In this document: piece by piece, positions 5,369 through 13,381 of the stretch
How positions within the stretch are numbered: the first letter of the stretch is position 1
How the letters are laid out: every line of letters begins with the position of its first letter
Assembly: GCA_025774615.1 (NCBI GenBank)
Contig: JALGVQ010000069.1
Location: forward strand, 1-14,155
Reading direction: 5' to 3'
DNA: 14,155 nt
Origin: a bacterium
GTDB taxonomy: Bacteria > Blakebacterota > Blakebacteria > Blakebacterales > Blakebacteraceae
Position numbers and translations under genes: made by a program
The notes under the pieces: model-generated
The model's database searches: none
What the model was told of the DNA's origin: nothing
Seen by the model: only the letters and a program-made list of their open reading frames with translations

Positions 5369-8023
5369 TCAGCCGTTCAATCCGTTCAGAAGCTCTTCCA
5401 GCTTCGCGTACCGTTCGCCCATGTCCGCCAGCTTCTCCCGCTCCCGTTCCACCACCTCGGCAGGTGCTTTTCCCAGAAAGGTCTCATTCTCGAGTTTCGA
5501 GGTTGACGCCGCCCGCCAGGAGGCGAGACGATCACGTTCAGCGGTGAGACGCTTTCGCTCCACATCGAGATCGATGAGGTCTTCGAGCGGCAGGAAGAGT
5601 TCGACATCTCCGACGACTGCCGCCGCCGAACCGGCCGGCTTCGTGAGTTCCGGCCCGACCTCCACCCCCTCCAGGCGAGCGAGTGAGAGGAGCATGCCCT
5701 TCTCGCGCTCGAGGACACTGCCTGCTTCCCCGCTGCCGGTACGGATGATCAGGTTGCCTCGAACACCGGGGGGAACATGCATCTCGCCCCTGATCGCCCG
5801 AACCGAAGAGATCACCGCTTTCAGGAGGTCTATCTCCGCTTCGGCGCTCTCGTCGATCAGTTCGGCCCGATACTCGGGCCAGGTTGAAGTCATCAGGAAC
5901 TCACCATTGACGTCTCTGCCGAGCACCTCCTGAAGGCGTTCCCATATCTCACTGGTAACGAACGGTATGCAGGGATGGAGGAGCCTGAGGATTCCGTCGA
6001 GCAGGTAGACCAGGTGTGATCTGGCAGCAGCGGCTTCCGGAGATTCCGCTTCGAAGAGCCTCTCCTTGACGATCTCCAGGTACCAGTCGCAGAACTCGTT
6101 CCAGACAAAGGCATACAACTCCTTCGCCACGTCAGCGTATTTCAGGTCCTCGAGGAGCTGTGTGACCCGATCGACGCACCGGTTGTACCGGCTCATGATC
6201 CAGCGGTCGGCCGTCTCCGGTTCGACACCGTCGGCCGTTATCTCTCCCCCCTCGAGGTGCATCAGAACGAATCGTGAGGCGTTCCACAGTTTGTTGGCGA
6301 AATTCCTGCCCATCTCGAACCGGGACTCGGACAGCTTCATGTCCTGTCCCTCGGTCGTGAGCAGGCAGAGGCTGTAGCGGACAGCGTCCGCGCCGTACAA
6401 ATCGACCATCTCGATCGGATCGATGCCGTTGCCGAGGCTCTTGCTCATCGGCCGGCCCTGCTCGTCCTGGATCATCCCGTGGATATAGAGGGTCTCGAAG
6501 GGGACCTCTCCGGTGAATTCGAGTCCCGCCATCACCATCCGCGTATCCCAGAAGAACAGGATATCGTAGCCGCTGATCAGGAGTGAGGTGGGATAGAACT
6601 CGGCCATGTCCTCTGTTTCACGCGGCCATCCCATCGTGGTGAATGGCCACAGCCACGATGAGAACCAGGTGTCGAGGACATCGGGGTCCTGCTCCCATCG
6701 GTCACCCCCACACTCAGCGCATGGCTCCTCAGGCGCTGATCGGGTGACCAGCATGTTCTCGCACGACTCACCCTGACAGTACCAGACCGGTATCCGATGA
6801 CCCCACCAGAGCTGTCTGCTGATGCACCAGTCATGGATATTCTCGAGCCACTGCCGGTAGATCTTCTCCCAGCGCGGCGGCTGGATACGGGGGCGTCCCC
6901 TCTCCAGCTCGGCGAGAGCTTTCTCTGCCAGCGGCTGCATCCGCACGAACCACTGGTCGGAGAGCGCCGGCTCAACGGCGGTATTGCAGCGGTAGCAGTG
7001 TCCCACCGAGTGCTGGTGATCTTCGATTCCGACCAGCAGCCCTGCGGCTTCAAGATCCCGAACCACCGCCTTACGGGCTTCGAACCGGTCGAGCCCCTGG
7101 TAGGGACCGCCCACCTCGGTGATCCTGGCGGTGTCGTCGATAGCCACGAGCGATGGCAGGTCGTGCCTGCCGGCGATGGCGAAGTCGTTCGGGTCGTGGG
7201 CCGGAGTGACCTTGACCGCCCCGGTTCCGAATGCGGGGTCTATCGATTCATCGGCTATGACCGGGATCTCCCTGCCGAGCAGAGGCACTATGACGGTCGA
7301 TCCGATACTATCTTGATAACGCGCGTCTCCGGGATGGACCGCGATCGCGGTGTCACCGAGCATGGTCTCAGGCCGGGTGGTGGCCACCACCACACCCGGT
7401 CCATCATCACTGCCCGGATAACGGATATGCCAGAGATGGCTGTCACGATCGAGGTGCTTCACCTCCTCGTTCGAGAGCGCAGTGTGACAGTGCGGACACC
7501 AGTTGATGATGTAGTGTCCACGGTAGATCAATCCCCGTTCATGGAGCGTGATGAAGACCTGGGTGACCGCTTCACTGAGCCCCTCATCCATGGTGAACCG
7601 TTCGCGTTCCCAGTCGACACTCTGCCCGGTCCTGCGGATCTGGTTCTTGATGATCCCCCCGTAGGTGTCGACCCACTCCCACACGCGCGTGACGAACGCC
7701 TCCCGGCCGATCCCCTCACGGCTCTTCCCTTCTTCAACCAGCGCCCGACCCACAACATTCTGAGTCGCGATCCCCGCGTGATCGGTCCCGGGCACCCAGA
7801 GGGCTCGACGACCGCGCATCCTCTGGAAACGGATCGGTATATCCTCGAGAGTCTGGTCGAGGGCGTGTCCCATATGGAGGATCCCGGTGACGTTCGGAGG
7901 CGGGAGTGTTATCGAAAAGGGCTCACCATCACCCGCAGGTGCGAACGCTCCCTCAGATTCCCACCGTTCATACCATCGCTGTTCGATGGCTGCCGGATCA
8001 TATGCCTTGTCCATCTGCGCCAT
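5369..8023 (-). CDS. valS: valyl-tRNA synthetase
   Basis: Class I synthetase that charges tRNA(Val) and edits mischarged threonine. Length (884 residues) is normal. Visible landmarks: the opening YDPAAIEQRWYERWES; HIGH motif HMGH (50-53) after PPPNVTG; the editing domain at about 190-345 with TTRPETMLGD (215-224), GTGAVKVTPAHDPND (266-280); WCISRQLWWGHRIPVWYC (399-416); possible zinc ligands in C416-x4-C421 and C435-x2-C438; DVLDTWFSSWLWP (448-460); MSKS signature reading PMSKSLGNG (525-533), with Pro where Lys is usual; and a C-terminal coiled-coil from about 815 (LIDLDVERKRLTAERDRL) typical of ValRS. ATG 8023 is chosen because the conserved N-terminus follows at once; ATG 8014 is possible. 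Ribosome binding site is weak. It lies 58 bp after the ABC ATPase gene, too little room for a T-box leader, so it may be read through from that operon. A 455-codon frame open on the opposite strand (6797-8164) is a shadow. Confidence 0.98.
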   Translation of the reverse strand: MAQMDKAYDPAAIEQRWYERWESEGAFAPAGDGEPFSITLPPPNVTGILHMGHALDQTLEDIPIRFQRMRGRRALWVPGTDHAGIATQNVVGRALVEEGKSREGIGREAFVTRVWEWVDTYGGIIKNQIRRTGQSVDWERERFTMDEGLSEAVTQVFITLHERGLIYRGHYIINWCPHCHTALSNEEVKHLDRDSHLWHIRYPGSDDGPGVVVATTRPETMLGDTAIAVHPGDARYQDSIGSTVIVPLLGREIPVIADESIDPAFGTGAVKVTPAHDPNDFAIAGRHDLPSLVAIDDTARITEVGGPYQGLDRFEARKAVVRDLEAAGLLVGIEDHQHSVGHCYRCNTAVEPALSDQWFVRMQPLAEKALAELERGRPRIQPPRWEKIYRQWLENIHDWCISRQLWWGHRIPVWYCQGESCENMLVTRSAPEEPCAECGGDRWEQDPDVLDTWFSSWLWPFTTMGWPRETEDMAEFYPTSLLISGYDILFFWDTRMVMAGLEFTGEVPFETLYIHGMIQDEQGRPMSKSLGNGIDPIEMVDLYGADAVRYSLCLLTTEGQDMKLSESRFEMGRNFANKLWNASRFVLMHLEGGEITADGVEPETADRWIMSRYNRCVDRVTQLLEDLKYADVAKELYAFVWNEFCDWYLEIVKERLFEAESPEAAAARSHLVYLLDGILRLLHPCIPFVTSEIWERLQEVLGRDVNGEFLMTSTWPEYRAELIDESAEAEIDLLKAVISSVRAIRGEMHVPPGVRGNLIIRTGSGEAGSVLEREKGMLLSLARLEGVEVGPELTKPAGSAAAVVGDVELFLPLEDLIDLDVERKRLTAERDRLASWRAASTSKLENETFLGKAPAEVVEREREKLADMGERYAKLEELLNGLNG

Positions 8024-8081
8024 GTATGCTGCTTTCAGAAAAAGAGTCTGGAACCCAAGAAAAGACCATCACCGACGGGTG

Positions 8082-8930
8082 TCAACGGATCGGCTCTCTC
8101 TTTTCACGCTTCAGTTTCTCTTTCGCCCGGTGGGAGAGCGGTATCACCAGCAGCTTTCCGGTAAGATCGTTGGTGTCTACATAGACATCCGACTCAAAAA
8201 CGGTGGTGAGATTCACATAGGTGAGCACATCATCGGTCGCTCCCTCAGCGAAGACCCGCCCCTCTTTCAAGAGATAGATACGGTCACAGTATTCCGCCGC
8301 CAGATTCAGGTCGTGCAGGGCGGTAAGCGCGGAGATGCCCTGTTCCGAAGCGAGCTGCCGGACCAGGTCATAGATCTCCACCTGATACCTGATATCGAGG
8401 AAACTCGTGGGTTCATCCAGGAGGATCGCTCCCGGCTCCTGCGCAAGCGCACGGGCAAAGATCACCCGTTGCCGCTCGCCGGAGGAGAGTCGCTGGATGT
8501 TCCTCGACGCCAGGTGTGAAGCGCCGGTCCGCTCAAGAGCCGTCTTTGCGATCTCGACATCCCGCTCTGATTCGAATGCCAGGCCCTTCATGTGCGCGTG
8601 TCGCCCCATGAGCACCACTTCGGTGGCGGTGAAGGGAAGTCCGGTCTCCGTTTCCTGTGGTACGACGGCAACGCTGCGCGCAAGCTCTCGTGGACCGATA
8701 TCCCGCACCTCACGTCCATCGACGGTCACCGATCCCTCATATCCCTTAACTACTCCCGAGATGATCTTCAGCAGGGTCGTCTTGCCCGAACCGTTCGGTC
8801 CTAGAATGCCGACGATCTCACCCGGTTCGACAGTGATAGAGACCGATCGCAGCACCGGCTCGGTTCCGTAGGTGAATGAGGTATCTCCGGTGAGTATCCG
8901 GACACCCCCGGTGGTATCAGGAGAAGGCAT
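8082..8930 (-). CDS. ABC transporter ATPase, FecE/BtuD-type (cobalamin, heme or siderophore import)
   Basis: The 282-residue ATPase that powers the importer formed with the two genes upstream. From ATG 8930: Walker A GPNGSGKTT (44-52), Q-loop VVPQETE (90-96, Q92), the EVVLMGRHAH segment typical of this subfamily (104-113), signature LSSGERQR (148-155), Walker B ILLDEPTS (169-176), D-loop FLD and H-loop H206 in TALHDLNLAAEYCDRI. All catalytic residues are present. The start is moved from the longer open frame (8993) to ATG 8930, because a strong ribosome binding site (AAGGGAAGGG) precedes it and the extra leader merely overlaps the permease gene. It overlaps the permease by 14 bp, so the pair is translationally coupled. 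The C-terminus is unusually basic (HRAKEKLKREKREPIR). The family handles B12, heme and ferric siderophores; motif inspection cannot separate these. Confidence 0.95.
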   Translation of the reverse strand: MPSPDTTGGVRILTGDTSFTYGTEPVLRSVSITVEPGEIVGILGPNGSGKTTLLKIISGVVKGYEGSVTVDGREVRDIGPRELARSVAVVPQETETGLPFTATEVVLMGRHAHMKGLAFESERDVEIAKTALERTGASHLASRNIQRLSSGERQRVIFARALAQEPGAILLDEPTSFLDIRYQVEIYDLVRQLASEQGISALTALHDLNLAAEYCDRIYLLKEGRVFAEGATDDVLTYVNLTTVFESDVYVDTNDLTGKLLVIPLSHRAKEKLKREKREPIR

Positions 8931-9963
8931 AATCCCTTCCCTTGCTCCGCAGCAGGTAGAGGAAGAAGGGTCCCCCCACCAGCGCGGTGACAACGCCTAC
9001 CGGGATCTCGTTCGGTGCCGCCAGAGTTCGCGCCAGCAGGTCGGCCAGCACGAGGAAGACGGCTCCTCCGATGAATCCGGTCGGTATCAGGAGACGGTGA
9101 TCGGGGCCGAGGATGATCCTCAGAAGGTGGGGTACCACGAGGCCGACGAACCCGATCAGCCCCGCAACCGATACGGCCATACCGGTGAGGAGCGAGCCGA
9201 GGAAAAAGGTTCGCCGTTTGATACGCTCAATATCCACACCGACCTGGATCGCGCCCTCCTCTCCCATCGCCATGGCGTTGTAATCCCGCGCCATCGCGAA
9301 GAGGGATATCGCGACCGCCGTTGAGACCAGGGCAAATCCGCCGATGGAGAGATACCCCAGATCGTCAGGCACCTGTCCCATCAGATAGAACACGATCGCG
9401 TGCAGCTGTTCGAGTGAGGCGATGCTCTGGATGAAGAAGATCAGGGCGGCACAGAAGGCGTTGAAGATGACTCCGGTGAGGAGGATCGTATGGACAGTGA
9501 ACCGCCCATCATGTGAGGCGATGCGCTCGATCAGTATCAGGGAGAGCAGCGCGCCGAGGAACGCGAAGCCGGGAACCCCGAACTGGCTCACCAGTCCCGT
9601 GCCTGCTCCAAGTCCCAGCAACAGGGCAGTGACGCCACCCAGACTCGCCCCTCCTGAAACACCGAGGATGTAGGGATCGGCCAGCGGGTTGCGCAGCAGT
9701 GCCTGAAAGACGATACCCGCAACAGTAAGCGCGCCGCCCAGTATCGCGGCAAGCAGCACGCGCGGCAGGCGCACCTCGAAGAGGATCCTCAGAAAGAGGA
9801 GCCGGTCCTCCCCATCGAGACTCTCCCCCAGTCCGAGCAGATTCAGCACGGGCACGCGCACTGCTCCTACGCTCCCGGCCAGAATGAGGCATGCCAGAAG
9901 AACCACCGCCAGGATAGTGGTCCTGGTGAGAACCCGGCCTGATGTCAGGTGTTCATGGGACAT
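8917..9963 (-). CDS. ABC transporter permease, FecCD/BtuC family
   Basis: A 348-residue polytopic inner-membrane subunit, about ten helices, that forms the importer channel as a homodimer. Recognised by family sequence: FLRILFEVRLPRVLLAAILGGALTVAG, FQALLRNPLADPYILGVSGGASLGG, LLTGVIFNAFCAAL, FYLMGQVP, and VAGLIGFVGLVVPHLLRIILGPDHRLLIPTG, which contains the loop contacting the ATPase (GLIGFVGLVVPH). It ends with EIPVGVVTALVGGPFFLYLL. Start ATG 9963 has GGAG five bases upstream; TTG 9981 also keeps the frame open but is less likely. It overlaps the substrate-binding-protein gene by 11 bp and the ATPase gene by 14 bp, so the three genes form one coupled unit. A single permease gene is what BtuCD- and heme-type systems have, whereas FecCD systems have two. 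Confidence 0.95.
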   Translation of the reverse strand: MSHEHLTSGRVLTRTTILAVVLLACLILAGSVGAVRVPVLNLLGLGESLDGEDRLLFLRILFEVRLPRVLLAAILGGALTVAGIVFQALLRNPLADPYILGVSGGASLGGVTALLLGLGAGTGLVSQFGVPGFAFLGALLSLILIERIASHDGRFTVHTILLTGVIFNAFCAALIFFIQSIASLEQLHAIVFYLMGQVPDDLGYLSIGGFALVSTAVAISLFAMARDYNAMAMGEEGAIQVGVDIERIKRRTFFLGSLLTGMAVSVAGLIGFVGLVVPHLLRIILGPDHRLLIPTGFIGGAVFLVLADLLARTLAAPNEIPVGVVTALVGGPFFLYLLRSKGRDYAFS

Positions 9964-10915
9964 GGCGCTCCAGGGGACCAAGTTCGCCTATCGAGACTGT
10001 TCCGAATATCTCGGGGTGGATCATCTTCGCCATCAGCTCGGTCATCTCGGGAAGGCGGGGCCCGGGAATGGTGAGCCGCACCGGATCGACATGATACACC
10101 CTCCCCTGCCTGACAGCGGGAAGGAACGCCCAGCGGGCCCAGTCGCCACCCTTCACCCCCCGAACGGCTCCCAGACGGTTGTCAGAGACATCGATGATCA
10201 CCTCCGGACGACGCTCTATCGCTGATTCCAGCGAAACCATCTGGTATGAACCGAGAGCATCAGAAAAGATATTCACTCCTCCCGCCGCCACCACTATCGC
10301 CTCAAGATGTGATCCCGGACCGGCTACATAGAGCGGGTCGGTTCCTACCACTACCATCACCCGCCGGGATCGCAGGCCTTCGACCCTCGAATGGACCCTC
10401 TCCATCCTCTCCCGGATCCCCGCCACAAGATCCCTGGCCTCTGCCTCCCTGCCCGTAACCTCACCGAGGCTCACTATCGACTCGAGCGTGCCGTCGAATG
10501 TGTCAAGGCGCAGAGCGAGCACCTCCACCCCGAGTTCCCGGAGTCTGTCATGGACAGCCGATCCCGCTTCACTCCAGGCGGTGGCAAACAGATCCACCTT
10601 CAGACTCAGGATCTGTTCGATGTTCGGTGTGTTGTAGTCGCCGATCGCCGGCAGCTCTGTCAGTCTCGGAGGCCATTGCACGAAATCGCCGACCGCCACG
10701 ACCATGTCGAGAGTGTCGAGGTAATGCAGTATCTCTGCGGCAGCAGGCGCCATGGCCGCGATCCGTGGATGAGTCGAAGTCTCAGCCCCGTAGCTCTCCC
10801 CGTCGCCGGAGCCTCTCTGACAGGCGCCGACGAGCAGGGTCAGAAGCAGAAGGGCCGTGATGGTCCGGAGCGCGGATATTCCATGGCGGAGAAGAGGCAT
10901 CATCGAGAGATGCAC
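9953..10915 (-). CDS. periplasmic-binding lipoprotein of a BtuF/FecB-type ABC importer
   Basis: The substrate-capturing component of the importer (periplasmic binding protein, class III fold). About 320 residues. Residues 1-31 form a lipoprotein signal with lipobox VGAC, so C32 is the predicted lipidated residue. The mature part has the two-lobe pattern of the family: RIAAMAPAAAEILHYLDTLDMVVAVGDFVQWP, then IGDYNTPNIEQILSLKVDLFAT, a long linking helix (EARDLVAGIRERMERVHSRVEGL), RVMVVVGTDPLYVAGPGSHLEAIVVAAGGVNIF and SLESAIERRPEVIIDVSDN. The GDYNTPNIEQILSLKVDL element is where BtuF-like proteins have GxxxxPNLExIxALKPDL. Start uncertain: GTG 10915 is used, with ATG 10903 and 10900 possible; none has a strong ribosome binding site. 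It begins 62 bp after the HtrA-like gene. That gap is too short for a cobalamin riboswitch, so a B12 role has no regulatory support here. Substrate could be cobalamin, heme or a siderophore. Confidence 0.92.
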   Translation of the reverse strand: MHLSMMPLLRHGISALRTITALLLLTLLVGACQRGSGDGESYGAETSTHPRIAAMAPAAAEILHYLDTLDMVVAVGDFVQWPPRLTELPAIGDYNTPNIEQILSLKVDLFATAWSEAGSAVHDRLRELGVEVLALRLDTFDGTLESIVSLGEVTGREAEARDLVAGIRERMERVHSRVEGLRSRRVMVVVGTDPLYVAGPGSHLEAIVVAAGGVNIFSDALGSYQMVSLESAIERRPEVIIDVSDNRLGAVRGVKGGDWARWAFLPAVRQGRVYHVDPVRLTIPGPRLPEMTELMAKMIHPEIFGTVSIGELGPLERHVP

Positions 10916-10977
10916 ACTACCCGTCGCCCGTCGCTTCCGTCAAGGGAACGGGTGTGTCGTTCCGGTAACGCGGTGAG

Positions 10978-12213
10978 TCAGCAGGGAGGACGTTCCGGGG
11001 GTGGGCGATCGGGCAGCGAGGCCTGTTTCAGCTCACTCAATTGACGCTCGATCATCAATATCCGACTGCGTACATCCGATCGTTCCGGGTCGAATCCGGG
11101 CGTGGCGAAGAGCCTGTTCAATTCCTCGAAGATTGTATGGAAGCGGGCGACAACGACCATGTCGAATGTCGGCACCGGCTGTATGAGCGTATCAGTCAGC
11201 TGCTGTGACATGGCCGGTCTGCTCCCCACGATCACCTCCACTTCTACCTCACTGGAATCCCGAACGGCCCTCATGGGCACCACAGTCCCGGGAACAGTGG
11301 CCAGAACCAGATTGCGCAGATGGACCGGGCCACCGAGTACCTGCCCACCATAATGCGTCACCCTGTCACCAGCTCTGAGACCAGCCAGAGCGGCCGGGCT
11401 TCCTTCATCTACGGTCTGCAGGACGATCCTGTCCTGAACATTCTCATCGGAAGATCCACCGATCCAGCCCCACCTCACTCGTCCGAATTCTTCGATCTCT
11501 GCGGCTACCTGAGCGGCGACATCCACCGGGATCGCCACAGCATCACCCCGTCCGCTCGCAGTCATATCAGATATCAGTGAAAGCACCACAATCCCGACGA
11601 GGTCACCGTTCCCGTTCAGTAGTGGAGCCCCGCTGAGTCCCGGATAGATCGGTAATGTCGTCAGAATCAGGTCGGTCGGCAGTACCATCATTATCTCGCC
11701 CTGATGCAGGATGGTCCTGTCCTGAAGAGGGTCGACGAGCAGAACTATGTCTCCTGTCCGGGCAGGAATCTCAGAGGGAGCGGGTGGCTCATTGCTGGTG
11801 ATGAGGTTATTTACCGACAGAAGAGCGAGTTGTGTGAATTCATCCGAACCGAGCAGAGACGCCGGCATCCTTCTCCGGCCGATCTCGACCACTATTGAAT
11901 CTGCATCCAGCACGACACTTCGGGCTGTCAGGACACGATTGGAAACGGCGAACCGTACTCCTGATCCAATGTTGAGGACCTCGAGGGTTGCCGTTGTGCC
12001 CCCGCGCCTGCTGTCTGGTTCTCCGAGCGGAACATTCGAGTAGGCGAGGATCCTTACCGCGCTCTGCTGTCCCTTCGAATGGAGTGCCTCGAGCGGGAGT
12101 GGAACTCTCACAGGATCACTCTGGGCGCTGAGCGATAACGGAGCCGCTGTCATGCTGAGCAGGAGAAGAAACGCGACCGCGACAGGAACCTCAGCTCTGG
12201 GATGGCAGGACAT
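10978..12213 (-). CDS. secreted HtrA/DegP-like PDZ protein, predicted pseudoprotease
   Basis: A 411-residue exported protein with an N-terminal signal peptide (hydrophobic 10-28, cleavage near SLSA-QSD). Residues about 75-240 follow the chymotrypsin-like fold of HtrA: GSG (83-85) and VLTARSVV (94-101), GSDEFTQLALLSV (122-134), and PGLSGAPLLNGNGDLVGIVV (191-210). A PDZ domain covers about 250-332 (GSPAALAGLRAGDRVTHYGG). Compared with active HtrA proteins, the His of TNNHVV is Ser99 and the Asp of TDLAVL is Gln128; only the nucleophile position, Ser194 in GLSGAP, is kept. Protease activity is therefore unlikely. The C-terminal part (about 352-400) is helical, perhaps a short coiled coil, and ends in a Pro-rich tail with a final Cys. 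The gene follows the anti-sigma factor after 18 bp, the relative place of mucD in Pseudomonas and a hint that it works in the same envelope-stress circuit. ATG 12213 has only a weak ribosome binding site. Confidence 0.85.
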   Translation of the reverse strand: MSCHPRAEVPVAVAFLLLLSMTAAPLSLSAQSDPVRVPLPLEALHSKGQQSAVRILAYSNVPLGEPDSRRGGTTATLEVLNIGSGVRFAVSNRVLTARSVVLDADSIVVEIGRRRMPASLLGSDEFTQLALLSVNNLITSNEPPAPSEIPARTGDIVLLVDPLQDRTILHQGEIMMVLPTDLILTTLPIYPGLSGAPLLNGNGDLVGIVVLSLISDMTASGRGDAVAIPVDVAAQVAAEIEEFGRVRWGWIGGSSDENVQDRIVLQTVDEGSPAALAGLRAGDRVTHYGGQVLGGPVHLRNLVLATVPGTVVPMRAVRDSSEVEVEVIVGSRPAMSQQLTDTLIQPVPTFDMVVVARFHTIFEELNRLFATPGFDPERSDVRSRILMIERQLSELKQASLPDRPPPERPPC

Positions 12214-12231
12214 GACGGGAGCGATAGGCCG

Positions 12232-12780
12232 CTAGAAACTCACGGCCCTCGCGCCGGGCAGGCGGATGGGTGCATTACTCCTGGTGGAATCGAGCATGGC
12301 TACCTGATCGTCGTATAGACCGGCACCCTGGAATCCTCCTATCTGCGGAGGCAGGATATAGCGCTGAAGCTGGCCCTGATCGACAGCAGAGAGTGTCTCG
12401 AGAGGCGCAGTTGTTTCACCGACGGATGGTGAGACGGCTGCTCCCTGGAATCCGACCATGACCAGGATGATCGCCGCGGCAGCCGCTGAGGCCAGGAACG
12501 GGAACGGCTTCAGCAGCGAGATCGCCTGCTCCTTTCGAGCTTCACGATGAACCGCCCGCTTGATCGACCAGCTCAGTTCCTGGGGCGCATCGATCACGTT
12601 CAGTTTCTTCAGATCGGTCAGAAGAAATGATATGCCCTCCAGACGGTGTCTGCAGGAAACACATTCCTCCAGATGCGTCGCCACATCCCTCTCCAGCGAG
12701 GCGGAGAGTGAATGGTCGAGGTAGGAGGAGAGGACCTCGCTTACCAGACCGCAATACCCCTGTTCATCTCTCGTTCTCAT
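12232..12780 (-). CDS. zinc-type (ZAS) transmembrane anti-sigma factor
   Basis: A 182-residue single-pass protein that should bind and silence the ECF sigma factor encoded just upstream. The cytoplasmic N-terminus has the anti-sigma zinc signature: C10-x25-H36-x3-C40-x2-C43 (HLEECVSC). The spacing is that of the classical H-x25-H-x3-C-x2-C motif with Cys for the first His, a common variant. A transmembrane helix follows at about 93-112 (FLASAAAAAIILVMVGF), leaving a periplasmic tail of about 70 residues that is low in charge and shows no known domain. The last residues are ARAVSF, a hydrophobic carboxyl terminus of the kind PDZ domains bind. Start ATG 12780 has GGGAAG close upstream; the frame extends to TTG 12792. 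It overlaps the sigma gene by 17 bp, which supports coupled, balanced production. Release would presumably need cleavage or a signal on the periplasmic side, by analogy with RseA and MucA. Confidence 0.92.
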   Translation of the reverse strand: MRTRDEQGYCGLVSEVLSSYLDHSLSASLERDVATHLEECVSCRHRLEGISFLLTDLKKLNVIDAPQELSWSIKRAVHREARKEQAISLLKPFPFLASAAAAAIILVMVGFQGAAVSPSVGETTAPLETLSAVDQGQLQRYILPPQIGGFQGAGLYDDQVAMLDSTRSNAPIRLPGARAVSF

Positions 12781-13381
12781 ACCACTTCCCAAGCTTCTCC
12801 TGGAGGATCAGACGTCCCCGGTTCAACCGTGATTTTACTGTACCGACCGGTATCTGAACAATACCAGCAATCTCTTCATAGCTCATTTCCTGGATGTCCC
12901 GCAAGATCACAACCTGTCGGTACCGTTCAGGGAGCTTTGCCACCTCATCGATGAGTTCGGCGGCGGCCAGACGGTTCTCCACCACCTGGTCGGGGATGGC
13001 GCTCTCGTCAGGCAGGTCGTAATCGGGCTCATCATCGTTGTTGGAAGGCCCGATCCTGAGCATGCGCCACCGTTTGCGGCGGCGCCACTCACTACGTGCC
13101 AGATTTCCGGCTATCGTATAGATCCAGGTGGAGAAGGAGGCGATGTTCCTGAATTCACCGCGCTTCTTCCAGACTCGCAGGAAGGTCTCCTGAAGCAGGT
13201 CCTCCGCCATGTCCGAGTCCTTCAGGAACCGGTAGAGGTACCCGTAGATCCGGTCGTAGTAGCGATCCACGAGCAGATCGAAGGCGACCAGGTTCCCATC
13301 CAGACTGCTGGAAAGGAGCGCCTCATCTGACATCAGCGGGAGTTCCGCCTGTTCCAGATCCTGTTTCGTCAATACGGGCAT
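12764..13381 (-). CDS. ECF (group 4) RNA polymerase sigma factor, RpoE-like
   Basis: A 205-residue sigma factor that should direct RNA polymerase to stress promoters. Region 2 (about 29-100) carries AFDLLVDRYYDRIYGYLYRFL, DMAEDLLQETFLRVWKKR (58-75) and FSTWIYTIAGNLARSEWRRRKR (region 2.3-2.4). An acidic linker (NNDDEPDYDLPDES, 114-127) joins it to region 4 (about 140-195): LPERYRQVVILRDIQEMSYEEIA and the DNA-recognition helix PVGTVKSRLNRGRLIL. No N-terminal region 1 or C-terminal extension is present, as usual for ECF factors. Start ATG 13381 has a distant AAGG; ATG 13333 is a weaker alternative that would trim the leader. It overlaps lnt by 13 bp and the anti-sigma gene by 17 bp. I looked for an RpoE-type GGAACTT...TCTGA element in the visible part of lnt and found none, so autoregulation is not shown. 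Confidence 0.96.
   Translation of the reverse strand: MPVLTKQDLEQAELPLMSDEALLSSSLDGNLVAFDLLVDRYYDRIYGYLYRFLKDSDMAEDLLQETFLRVWKKRGEFRNIASFSTWIYTIAGNLARSEWRRRKRWRMLRIGPSNNDDEPDYDLPDESAIPDQVVENRLAAAELIDEVAKLPERYRQVVILRDIQEMSYEEIAGIVQIPVGTVKSRLNRGRLILQEKLGKWYENER

Noticed and set aside
5343-5933. 196-codon plus-strand frame opposite the 3' end of valS
   Set aside because: Ser/Arg-rich low-complexity translation that mirrors the valS coiled-coil codons; no start signals.
8024-8081. T-box leader in front of valS
   Set aside because: The 58-bp gap is too short and contains only a weak 4-bp hairpin.
6797-8164. 455-codon open frame on the plus strand opposite valS
   Set aside because: It lies wholly antisense to well-conserved valS, has no ribosome binding site, and its composition (His, Pro, Arg, Gly-rich with no domain) is that of a reverse-complement shadow of GC-rich coding DNA.
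10916-10977. Cobalamin riboswitch upstream of the binding-protein gene
   Set aside because: Only 62 bp are available and no B12-box was seen; such riboswitches need about 200 nt.
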